A stretch of 64,000 nt of DNA from Microbacterium lacticum (lineage in GTDB: Bacteria; Actinomycetota; Actinomycetes; Actinomycetales; Microbacteriaceae). Under the pieces are notes generated by a model, which worked only from the letters and a program-made list of their open reading frames with translations, was not told where the DNA came from and did not search any database. This document shows positions 56,818 through 64,000 of the stretch, in pieces. The stretch lies in NCBI RefSeq assembly GCF_006716815.1, contig NZ_VFPS01000007.1:62001-126000 (forward strand), given 5' to 3'. A program made the translations under genes and the position numbers. The stretch's first letter is position 1; every line of letters starts with the position of its first letter.

Positions 56818-57216
56818 ATGGCACAGGCCAAGACCGCCGCGCGCAAGCCGCGCCGCAAGGAGAAGAAGAACATCGCGCTGGGCCACGCCCACATCAAGTC
56901 GACGTTCAACAACACGATCGTCTCGATCACCGACCCCTCGGGCGCCGTGATCAGCTGGGCGTCCTCGGGTGGGGTGGGCTTCAAGGGCTCGCGCAAGTCC
57001 ACGCCGTACGCCGCCGGCATGGCCGCCGAGTCGGCCGCCCGCCAGGCGCAGGAGCACGGCGTGAAGAAGGTCGACGTCTTCGTGAAGGGCCCGGGTTCGG
57101 GCCGCGAGACCGCGATCCGTTCGCTGACCGCCGCGGGCCTCGAGGTCGGATCGATCTCCGACGTCACCCCGCAGGCACACAACGGCTGCCGCCCCCCGAA
57201 GCGCCGCCGCGTCTGA
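56818..57216 (+). CDS. rpsK: Ribosomal protein S11
   Basis: 132 residues, platform protein near the mRNA exit. [18 protein letters not shown] and [12 protein letters not shown] are typical. In several bacteria rpsD follows; here a terminator and rpoA come next. Confidence 0.99.
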   Translation: MAQAKTAARKPRRKEKKNIALGHAHIKSTFNNTIVSITDPSGAVISWASSGGVGFKGSRKSTPYAAGMAAESAARQAQEHGVKKVDVFVKGPGSGRETAIRSLTAAGLEVGSISDVTPQAHNGCRPPKRRRV

Positions 57217-57224
57217 CTCTCGAT

Positions 57225-57255
57225 GACGGATGCCACGGACACCGTGGCATCCGTC
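57225..57255 (+). terminator. Hairpin between rpsK and rpoA
   Basis: Perfect 14-bp stem (57225-57238 against 57242-57255) with a 3-base loop, containing an inverted GGATGCC pair. It suggests rpoA is at least partly transcribed from its own promoter in the 79 bases that follow; no clear promoter was placed there. Confidence 0.8.
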
Positions 57256-57334
57256 GCCGTCGACTTTCCACAACTCAACACCTCTTGCAATCGCACGTGT
57301 CATATAGCGGGCACGTGACGGAAAGGAACACATA

Positions 57335-58324
57335 GTGCTCATTGCACAGCGTCCCACTCTGACCGAGGAGAAGATCGGCGAGTTCCGCAGCCGATTCGTG
57401 ATCGAGCCGCTCGAGCCCGGCTTCGGTTACACCATCGGCAACGCGCTGCGTCGCAGCCTGCTCTCCTCGATCCCCGGGGCTGCGGTCACCAGCATCCGCA
57501 TCGACGGCGTGCTGCACGAGTTCAGCACCATCCCGGGCGTGAAGGAGGATGTCACCGAGATCATCCTCAACATCAAGCAGCTCGTGGTCTCGTCGGAGCG
57601 CGACGAGCCGATCACCGCCTACCTGCGCAAGACCGGCGCCGGTGAGGTCACCGCCGCCGACATCTCCGCTCCGGCCGGTGTCGAGGTGCACAACCCCGAG
57701 CTCGTCATCGCGACGCTCAACGACTCGGCCCGCTTCGAGCTCGAGCTGACGATCGAGCGTGGCCGCGGCTACGTCTCGGCGACGCAGAACCGCAACGAGT
57801 ACGCCGAGGCCGGGCAGATCCCGATCGACTCGATCTACTCGCCCGTGCTGAAGGTCTCGTACCGCGTCGACGCCACCCGTGCCGGTGAGCGCACCGACTT
57901 CGACAAGCTCGTGCTCGACGTCGAGGCCAAGCCCTCGATCACCCCGCGCGACGCCGTCGCCTCGGCCGGTCGCACGCTGACCGAGCTGTTCGGTCTCGCC
58001 CGCGAGCTGAACGTCGAGGCCGAGGGCATCGAGATCGGCCCCGCGCCGGTCGCCGAGGTCGTCTCGGGCGAACTGTCGATGCCGATCGAGGATCTCGACA
58101 TGTCGGTCCGTTCGTACAACTGCCTGAAGCGCGAGGGCATCAACACGGTGTCCGAGCTCGTCGCCCTCTCGGAGACGCAGCTGATGAACATCCGCAACTT
58201 CGGTCAGAAGTCGGTCGACGAGGTGCGCGACAAGCTCATCTCGCTCGGTCTGTCGCTGAAGGACTCCGTGCCCGGCTTCGACGGCGCGCACTTCTACGGC
58301 GGCTACGACGACGAGACCATCTGA
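57335..58324 (+). CDS. rpoA: RNA polymerase alpha subunit
   Basis: 329 residues. The N-terminal dimerisation domain ([19 protein letters not shown]) and the C-terminal domain ([20 protein letters not shown], then [12 protein letters not shown]) that contacts UP elements and activators are complete. GTG start after GGAAAGGAA. Confidence 0.99.
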   Translation: MLIAQRPTLTEEKIGEFRSRFVIEPLEPGFGYTIGNALRRSLLSSIPGAAVTSIRIDGVLHEFSTIPGVKEDVTEIILNIKQLVVSSERDEPITAYLRKTGAGEVTAADISAPAGVEVHNPELVIATLNDSARFELELTIERGRGYVSATQNRNEYAEAGQIPIDSIYSPVLKVSYRVDATRAGERTDFDKLVLDVEAKPSITPRDAVASAGRTLTELFGLARELNVEAEGIEIGPAPVAEVVSGELSMPIEDLDMSVRSYNCLKREGINTVSELVALSETQLMNIRNFGQKSVDEVRDKLISLGLSLKDSVPGFDGAHFYGGYDDETI

Positions 58325-58371
58325 TCGGCGCCCGACCGGTCTGCTGACATTTTCCCTCTGGAGTAACTGAC

Positions 58372-58935
58372 ATGCCCAAGCCCACCAAGGGTCCCCGCCT
58401 CGGAGGCGGCCCCGCCCACGAGCGCCTGCTGCTCGCCAACCTCGCCGCCGCGCTCTACACGCACGGTGCGATCACGACGACCGAGACGAAGGCCAAGCGC
58501 CTGCGTCCGCTCGCCGAGCGCCTCATCACCTTCGCCAAGCGCGGCGACCTGCACGCCCGTCGCCGGGTGCTGTCGGTCATCGGTGACAAGGAAGCCGTGC
58601 ACGTGCTGTTCGCTGAGATCGCGCCGCAGGTCGCCGACCGTGAGGGCGGCTACACCCGCATCACGAAGATCGGCAACCGCAAGGGCGACAACGCCCCCAT
58701 GGCCCGCATCGAGCTCGTGCTCGAGCCGGTGAACCCGAAGCCGAAGTCGGCCAAGCAGTCGGCCGCCGCGGCGCCCGCCGCCGAGGCTCCGGCCGAGGAG
58801 GTCGCCGTCGAGGGGACCCGCGCCGAGGTCGAGGTCGAGGAGACCCAGGCCGCCGAGGCCGGCGCCGAGTCGCAGGCCGAGGGCGAGGCTGCTGAGGCCG
58901 CCGCTGCCGACGCCGTCGAGGAGAAGTCCGAGTAA
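58372..58935 (+). CDS. rplQ: Ribosomal protein L17 with acidic C-terminal extension
   Basis: 187 residues against about 120-130 in many bacteria. The L17 core occupies residues 1-120 ([19 protein letters not shown], then [14 protein letters not shown]); the last 65 residues are Ala/Glu-rich and probably disordered ([16 protein letters not shown]). Strong terminator follows. Confidence 0.98.
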   Translation: MPKPTKGPRLGGGPAHERLLLANLAAALYTHGAITTTETKAKRLRPLAERLITFAKRGDLHARRRVLSVIGDKEAVHVLFAEIAPQVADREGGYTRITKIGNRKGDNAPMARIELVLEPVNPKPKSAKQSAAAAPAAEAPAEEVAVEGTRAEVEVEETQAAEAGAESQAEGEAAEAAAADAVEEKSE

Positions 58936-58951
58936 GCGTCTCCCCTCGTTT

Positions 58952-58985
58952 CGAGGCCCGCACCCTTCCGGGGGTGCGGGCCTCG
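58952..58985 (+). terminator. Terminator after rplQ
   Basis: 14-bp perfect stem CGAGGCCCGCACCC / GGGTGCGGGCCTCG with a 6-base loop, 16 bases after the stop. Confidence 0.88.
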
Positions 58986-59022
58986 TGCGTTGCGGCGGGG
59001 AAGGCGCGGGTAGGGTGACAGC

Positions 59023-60129
59023 GTGACCGAGTCGAGCCTGATCTCCCGTATCGACCGCCTGCGCCACGGCGCTCCGACGGGGATGCCCCAGCACGAGGCC
59101 GTCGCGCAGTGGCGCCCGCCGACCGAGGCCGACATCGATGGCATCCATGCGGTCGCGGCGGCCGCCGACGCGGTCGACCACCCGAACTGGGGGACGGCGC
59201 GGGAGGAGATCGCCGACACCTTCGATCTGCCGCACATCGACCACGCCCGCGACTCGCTGGTGGCGGTGGATGCCGAGGGCACGATCATCGCGTTCGGATC
59301 GGCGTTCCTGCACCCGGCACGCGTGGGCGTACTCACGGTGAACCTCGCCGGCGCGGTGCATCCCGACTGGCGTCGCCGCGGCATCGGCACGGCGCTGTTC
59401 GGCTGGCAACGGGCGCGGGGACTGGAGGCGGTCGCGGAGGCCGCCGCCGAGGTCGGCGCCGGCGACGGGGCTGTGGCAGACGGCGCCGCGGGTGCGGGCG
59501 GTGCCGAGGATGCGGGCACGGCGTGGACGGCCGACCTCAAGACCTACGCCGAGGAGGGCAACCTCGACGCGCGCGCCATCGCGGAGAAGGCCGGCTTCAC
59601 CGCCGAGCGCTGGTTCACGTCGATGGAGCGCGACATGCGGCTGCCCGTGCCCGAGATCACGGCGCGCGACGGCGTCACCGTCGTCCCCTACACGCGCGAT
59701 CGCGACGACGACGCGCGCCTCGCGCACAACGACTCCTTCCGCGACCACTGGGGCAGCCAGCCCTCGCAGCCCGAGACGTGGGCGAAGTTCGTCGGCGGGC
59801 CGTTCTTCCGCCCCGACCTGTCGCGGCTGGCGATCAGTGCCGACGGCGCCGTGGTGGGGTATTCGCTCGTGTCGGTCAACGAGGACGACTGGGTGGCGAT
59901 GGGCGCGTCGAGCGGGTACATCGAGCTCATCGGTGTGGTGCGCGCGTATCGCGGGCGCCGGATCGCCCCCGCGGTGATCGCGGGCACCCTCACGGCGATC
60001 CAGGCCGCCGGGCTTGAGCGCGCCGTGCTCGACGTCGACACTGCGAGCCCGACGGGCGCCCACACGCTCTACGAGGGGCTCGGCTTTCACCCCACCGAGC
60101 GGTCGGTCGCGCTCGTCGAGCGGGTCTGA
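59023..60129 (+). CDS. Tandem GNAT-domain N-acetyltransferase
   Basis: A 368-residue protein with two GNAT folds. The first (about 28-150) has the acetyl-CoA pocket motif PDWRRRGIGTALF; the second (about 215-365) has YRGRRIAPAVIAGTLTAI and the C-terminal SPTGAHTLYEGLGF that normally pairs with it. Double GNAT proteins in actinobacteria include mycothiol synthase; this one lacks features that would let me assign it. A TAGGGT -10 element ends six bases before the GTG start and no Shine-Dalgarno is seen, so it is probably leaderless. It overlaps no neighbour and faces the acyltransferase gene. Confidence 0.88.
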   Translation: MTESSLISRIDRLRHGAPTGMPQHEAVAQWRPPTEADIDGIHAVAAAADAVDHPNWGTAREEIADTFDLPHIDHARDSLVAVDAEGTIIAFGSAFLHPARVGVLTVNLAGAVHPDWRRRGIGTALFGWQRARGLEAVAEAAAEVGAGDGAVADGAAGAGGAEDAGTAWTADLKTYAEEGNLDARAIAEKAGFTAERWFTSMERDMRLPVPEITARDGVTVVPYTRDRDDDARLAHNDSFRDHWGSQPSQPETWAKFVGGPFFRPDLSRLAISADGAVVGYSLVSVNEDDWVAMGASSGYIELIGVVRAYRGRRIAPAVIAGTLTAIQAAGLERAVLDVDTASPTGAHTLYEGLGFHPTERSVALVERV

Positions 60130-60155
60130 CGGCGGCGGATCCGACGCGGGGTGCG

Positions 60156-62231
60156 TCAGCGGGCGTCGAGTGCCCGTCCCTCCGCCTGCGCCAGCGCCCA
60201 ATGGACCATGCCCGCCCGGTAGCCGACGTCGGCGGGACGGTTGGCGAGCGCGTCGAGGGCTCCCGCGACGGTGTCGGCGTAGACCGCGCCCCCGGTCGGA
60301 CCCGGGTGGATCTGGTCGCCGGCGAGCAGGTCGACCTTCGGCGCGATCGCCCGTGACCAGTCGGCGACCGCAACTCGCGGATGGGTCGCGGCGAACGAGG
60401 TGAGCTCGGTGTTGACCCCGTCGATCCAGTCGCGCGGGGCGAACGCGTTCACGAGCACCAGGCAGCGCTCCGGGCCCACCGCGTCGTACAGGGTCTGCAG
60501 CTCCTCGTCGTCGACCGGGCCGTTCGTGCCGAGCCCGATGACGACGTAGTCGCGCAGGGCGCCCTGCGCGGCGAGGGTCTGCACGATCTCGCCGCCCTGC
60601 CACATCGACCGCGACACGGCCGCGTCGATCTGCATCCCGGGCCGTTCGTCGAGCAGGCCGCCGGCCGAGGCGAGCATGACCGAGTCGCCGACCGCCGTGA
60701 TCCGGTCGCCGGGGACGGGGGTGTGGACCGGCGGCAGCGGGCGGCCGTCGTCGGCCCGCGGCGGTCGCGCCGCGACGCCGGGCGCCGGCGGAAGGGCGCC
60801 AGGTACGGCCTCCCCCGGTGCGGCCGACGTAGACGCGGACGGCTCCGGTGCGCGCGGCGTGGGGCTGGCCGCGGGCGGCGTGGGGCTGGCCGCGGGCGGC
60901 GCGGGGGTGCCGTTCGGCGCGGGCGCGGCGGATGCCTCGGCGAGCGCCTCGAGGCCCGCCTGCACGACGGCCTCGCTCGAACTCACCGGGGGAGCGGCGG
61001 CCACCGCGGCGGCGGTGCCCACCGCGCCGAGCGCGCCGGCGGCGACGACGGTGATCGCGCCGAAGCGGCGCACCGGGGTGGCGCGCAGTCGGAGGCCGAG
61101 AGCGCGCACGGCGCCGCGCGCGCCGAGCCGGCGAACGGGCTGCTCGAGCACGCGGTACGACACCGCCGACGCCCCGAGGGTCACCACGAGCGCGGTGACG
61201 CCCACGGCGAGTGGAATGGCGGTGTCGACGATCGTTCCCGTGGCGGCGATCGTCAGCAGCACGACCACCGGCCAGTGCCAGAGGTAGATGCCATAGGAGC
61301 GCTCGCCGACCCAGCGGAGCGGAGCGACGTCGAGCGCCCGGCCGAGGGGCGAACCGGGCGAGACCGCGGACGCGATGACGACCGCCGTCAGCGCCGACGC
61401 GATGAGCGGAACGGCGGGGTAGACGGACGCGCCGTCCGGCCACGACGACACCACGAGGAGCCCGATCAGCGCCGCACCGCCGACGAGAGGCATCCCCACC
61501 GCGATGCCAGCGCGGCCCGTCGTGGGAGTGGCACCCCCGGCGGTCGCGCTGCCGGCCATCCTGCTGCTCGAACGGTCGAGGGCGAAGGCCAGCGCGACGC
61601 CGAGCAGCAGGCCGAACGCGTGCGTGTCGGTGCCGTAGTAAGCGCGCGTGAGGGTCGCGCCCGACGCGAGCGCACCGACCGCCCAGGTCGCCGACCCGGC
61701 GGCGAGGACGAGCACCGCTCCCACCCGCATCCAGCGGCGTCGGGCCAGCATCAGCACGGGAAGCATCAGCGGCCAGACGAGGTAGAACTGCTCCTCGACC
61801 GCGAGCGACCACAGGTTTCGGAACAGCTCGGGCTCGCCGGCGCTGAAGTAGGTCGAGCCGCCGGCGATCGCGAGCCAGTTGTACGAGAACGTCGCCGCGC
61901 CGAGCACCTGCCGCCCGAGTCCGACGAGCACATCCCCGCCGATCAGCCAGGCGAGACTCGCGCAGACCGTCACGACCGCGGCGAGGGCGGGGAGCAGCCG
62001 CCGCGCGCGGCGTTTCCAGAACGCGGCGAGGGCGATCCGCCCGGTCGCCGCGCGCTCGCGCAGCAGCAGCGAGGTGATGAGAAAGCCCGAGATGACGAAG
62101 AACACGTCGACGCCGACGAAGCCCGATCGCAGGAACCAGGCCGGGAAGAGGTGGTAGAGCACGACGATCAGCACGGCGACGGCGCGCAGGCCGTCGAGCC
62201 CGGCGTAACGGGGCGCGGTGGGTGTGATCAT
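60156..62231 (-). CDS. OafA-type acyltransferase with C-terminal SGNH domain
   Basis: About 691 residues: an acyltransferase-3 membrane domain (around ten helices, residues 10-390) starting YAGLDGLRAVAVLIVVLYHL with the catalytic-type His, GFVGVDVFFVISGFLIT and the later RRLLPAL motif; a Pro/Ser/Ala-rich linker with two near-identical PPAASPTP repeats (about 445-490); and an SGNH hydrolase-like domain (GDSVMLAS, GTNGP, DQIHP) at about 510-680. Such proteins acetylate or otherwise acylate cell-wall polymers or glycans. The ATG at 62231 lies just before the conserved part; a start at 62315 adds a short Pro-rich lead and cannot be excluded. Confidence 0.9.
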   Translation of the reverse strand: MITPTAPRYAGLDGLRAVAVLIVVLYHLFPAWFLRSGFVGVDVFFVISGFLITSLLLRERAATGRIALAAFWKRRARRLLPALAAVVTVCASLAWLIGGDVLVGLGRQVLGAATFSYNWLAIAGGSTYFSAGEPELFRNLWSLAVEEQFYLVWPLMLPVLMLARRRWMRVGAVLVLAAGSATWAVGALASGATLTRAYYGTDTHAFGLLLGVALAFALDRSSSRMAGSATAGGATPTTGRAGIAVGMPLVGGAALIGLLVVSSWPDGASVYPAVPLIASALTAVVIASAVSPGSPLGRALDVAPLRWVGERSYGIYLWHWPVVVLLTIAATGTIVDTAIPLAVGVTALVVTLGASAVSYRVLEQPVRRLGARGAVRALGLRLRATPVRRFGAITVVAAGALGAVGTAAAVAAAPPVSSSEAVVQAGLEALAEASAAPAPNGTPAPPAASPTPPAASPTPRAPEPSASTSAAPGEAVPGALPPAPGVAARPPRADDGRPLPPVHTPVPGDRITAVGDSVMLASAGGLLDERPGMQIDAAVSRSMWQGGEIVQTLAAQGALRDYVVIGLGTNGPVDDEELQTLYDAVGPERCLVLVNAFAPRDWIDGVNTELTSFAATHPRVAVADWSRAIAPKVDLLAGDQIHPGPTGGAVYADTVAGALDALANRPADVGYRAGMVHWALAQAEGRALDAR

Positions 62232-62419
62232 GATCCAGAGGCGGTGCGAAGCGGGCGGCCGGAAGTCGGCGGGGGCGCCGCGGCGGGGCGGGGCGGATGC
62301 CGACGGCGGAGCCATCAATTCTACGTCCGCCACCTGTGCGACGCGCGCACGGAGGGCGACGAACACGGGTCCGGATGCCGGCGTTCGCGGTGGGCGCCGG
62401 AGTCGGGTAGGACTGAGGC

Positions 62420-63325
62420 ATGGATACGGATGTGCTGGTCGTCGGCGAGGCCCTGATCGACATCGTGGCCGGTGACGACGGCGCCGATCGTGAGCTCGTC
62501 GGCGGCAGCCCTGCGAACGTCGCGGTCGGTCTCGCGCGGCAGGGCCACGCGACGCGGCTGCTCACGCGTATCGGCCGCGACGAGCGCGGCCGGCGCATCG
62601 CGACCCAGATCGAGGAGTCGGGCGCCCGCGTCGACGAGCGCTCGTTCACCGACGCACCGACCTCGACCGCGCGGGCGCGGCTGCGCCCCGACGGCTCGGC
62701 CGAGTACGAGTTCGCGATCGACTGGGCGGTCCCCGCCGCCGACGCCCGCGACCTCGCCGGCGTGCGCGCCGTGCACACCGGATCGATCGCGCTCTTCCTC
62801 GAGCCGGGCGGCACGGCCGTGCTCGACACGCTCCGCGCCGCGGCGGCAGCGGGCGCGATCGTGAGCGTCGACCCGAACATCCGGCCCGCGCTCGTCGGCG
62901 ACCACGCCGGCGCGCTCGCGAGGTTCGGCGAGGCCGTGGCATCCGCCGATCTCGTCAAGCTGAGCGATGAAGACGCGCGCTGGCTGTACCCCGATCTCGA
63001 CGACGAGGAGGTGCTCACGCGGATCGCGGAGCTGGGGCCCGCTCTCGTCGTGATCACCCGCGGAGGGGAGGGCCTGCTCGCGCGCGGTGCGCACGGCGTC
63101 GTCGCTGCGGCACCGTACGTCGTGACGGTGGCCGACACGATCGGCGCGGGCGACGCCGCCATGGCGAGCCTCGTGTCGAGCGTGCTGGACGACCCGCGGG
63201 TGCTCCCCGAGGCGTACGCGCTCGAGACGGCCCTCCGCCGCGCGGCGGTCATGGCCGGCATCACCGTCTCGCGCGCGGGCGCCAACCCGCCGACGCGTGC
63301 CGAGGTCGACGCCCGGCTAGGCTGA
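62420..63325 (+). CDS. PfkB-family carbohydrate kinase (fructokinase-like)
   Basis: 301 residues of the ribokinase/PfkB family. The N-terminal substrate motif VGGSPANVAVGLARQG and the C-terminal catalytic block DTIGAGDAAMAS, with the base Asp in GAGD, are intact. Family members phosphorylate fructose, ribose or related sugars; the closest pattern to my reading is fructokinase, but the substrate is not proven. A TAGGAC -10-like element lies six bases before the ATG. truA follows after four bases. Confidence 0.9.
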   Translation: MDTDVLVVGEALIDIVAGDDGADRELVGGSPANVAVGLARQGHATRLLTRIGRDERGRRIATQIEESGARVDERSFTDAPTSTARARLRPDGSAEYEFAIDWAVPAADARDLAGVRAVHTGSIALFLEPGGTAVLDTLRAAAAAGAIVSVDPNIRPALVGDHAGALARFGEAVASADLVKLSDEDARWLYPDLDDEEVLTRIAELGPALVVITRGGEGLLARGAHGVVAAAPYVVTVADTIGAGDAAMASLVSSVLDDPRVLPEAYALETALRRAAVMAGITVSRAGANPPTRAEVDARLG

Positions 63326-63329
63326 CCGG

Positions 63330-64000
63330 GTGCGCCTGCGCCTCGATCTCGCCTACGACGGCACCGGCTTTCGCGGCTGGGCCCGCCAGCCGGGCCTGCG
63401 CACCGTGCAGGGCACGCTCGAGACGGCGATCGCCCGCGTACTCGGCGGCGATCCGCAGCTGGTCGTCGCGGGCCGCACCGATGCCGGCGTGCACGCGTCG
63501 GGCCAGGTCGCCCATCTCGATCTGAGCGACGCGCAGCGCGCGCGGCTCGAGAAGGGGCGGAACCCGACACCCGCAGCGCTCGCCGCCCGACTGACGGGGG
63601 TGCTCGGTCCCTACCCCGACGTCGCCGTGCACCGCAGTGCCGAGGCGCCCGCGGGGTTCGACGCGCGGTTCTCCGCCGTCTGGCGGCGCTACGAGTACCG
63701 CATCGCCGACCTCGAGACCTCCTACGACCCGCTCGAGCGGGGACGCACGACGACGGTGAAGGCGCGCCTCGATGTCGAGGCGATGGATGCCGCGGCCCGC
63801 TCGCTCATCGGACTGCACGACTTCGCCGCGTACTGCAAATGGCGCGAGGGCGCGACGACGATCCGCACCCTGCTCGAGTTCGGCTGGCGGCGGGACGAGC
63901 ACGGGATCCTCGTGGCGAACGTGAAAGCGGATGCCTTCTGCCACAGCATGGTGCGCGCGCTCGTCGGCGCGTGCGCGGCGGTCGGGGAGGGGCGCATCGA
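63330..64000 (+). CDS. truA: tRNA pseudouridine synthase A (partial, runs off the window)
   Basis: The first 223 codons from a GTG at 63330; the gene continues past the end. It modifies U38-U40 in the tRNA anticodon stem. The start MRLRLDLAYDGTGFRGWARQ, the catalytic motif AGRTDAGVHASGQVAH with its Asp, and the FDARFSAVWRRYEYRI and HDFAAYCKWREGATT blocks are typical. TAGGCT ends six bases before the GTG, again a leaderless arrangement. rplM and rpsI are often linked to truA in relatives, but they would lie outside the window. Confidence 0.95.
   Translation, partial: MRLRLDLAYDGTGFRGWARQPGLRTVQGTLETAIARVLGGDPQLVVAGRTDAGVHASGQVAHLDLSDAQRARLEKGRNPTPAALAARLTGVLGPYPDVAVHRSAEAPAGFDARFSAVWRRYEYRIADLETSYDPLERGRTTTVKARLDVEAMDAAARSLIGLHDFAAYCKWREGATTIRTLLEFGWRRDEHGILVANVKADAFCHSMVRALVGACAAVGEGRI

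Noticed and set aside
57262..57334. Promoter for rpoA from TTGCAA and TATAGC words
   Set aside because: The spacing of about 12 bases is too short for a normal promoter, so it was not listed as a feature.
58303..63570. Minus-strand frame of 1755 codons through rplQ, GNAT, acyltransferase and pfkB
   Set aside because: It crosses several unambiguous genes in other frames; composition is Arg/Ala/Gly shadow.

Overview
The window is a high-G+C (roughly 70 percent by eye) actinobacterial chromosome segment. The ribosomal gene order, the secY-adk-map linkage, a 1291-residue RpoC with an N-terminal zinc site, LPXTG-type pili and an extremely common GGATGCC/GGCATCC heptamer all suggest Microbacteriaceae, most likely Microbacterium. 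The genus is an inference; no rRNA gene is present to settle it.

Layout. 1-4794: end of rpoB, then rpoC and its terminator. 4891-8735: small membrane or exported proteins of unknown function, including two convergent genes that look like distant paralogs. 8844-22914: six genes with overlapping stop and start codons (Ser/Thr kinase, 1982-residue Ig/FN3 surface protein, MoxR ATPase, DUF58 protein, transglutaminase-like membrane protein lacking two catalytic residues, FHA protein). This is the most interesting functional unit here. 22915-26222: five tandem repeats of about 85 bp, an AbiEi/DUF559-type gene, an IS3-family element and two more repeat copies. 26285-31025: the str operon (rpsL, rpsG, fusA, tuf). 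31076-40270: an accessory island between tuf and the S10 operon with VanZ, glycosyltransferase and sugar-transferase remnants, an intact UDP-glucose dehydrogenase and a sortase-assembled pilus operon. 40317-50196: S10-spc ribosomal operon (rpsJ to rplO). 50268-53033: secY, adk, map. 53046-55714: a second AbiEi/DUF559-like gene bracketed by 85-bp inverted repeats, a DsbA-like protein and a broken LPXTG protein. 55723-58985: infA, rpmJ, rpsM, rpsK, rpoA, rplQ. 59023-64000: GNAT acetyltransferase, acyltransferase-3/SGNH protein, PfkB sugar kinase and the start of truA.

How the parts fit together. The core transcription and translation genes are interrupted at three joints (rpoC/rpsL, tuf/rpsJ, map/infA). 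All three inserts carry surface-protein genes or remnants, nuclease-like genes, repeats or an IS. The kinase-FHA locus probably couples phospho-signalling to assembly or control of an exported protein complex. The pilus locus encodes an adhesin, a major pilin with YPKN and E-box motifs, and a class C sortase. The outer reading frames at the island edges are truncated or fused, which suggests past deletions.

No tRNA, rRNA, CRISPR array or recognisable riboswitch was seen. Many monocistronic genes have a TAnnnT -10 element six bases before the start codon, pointing to leaderless mRNAs.
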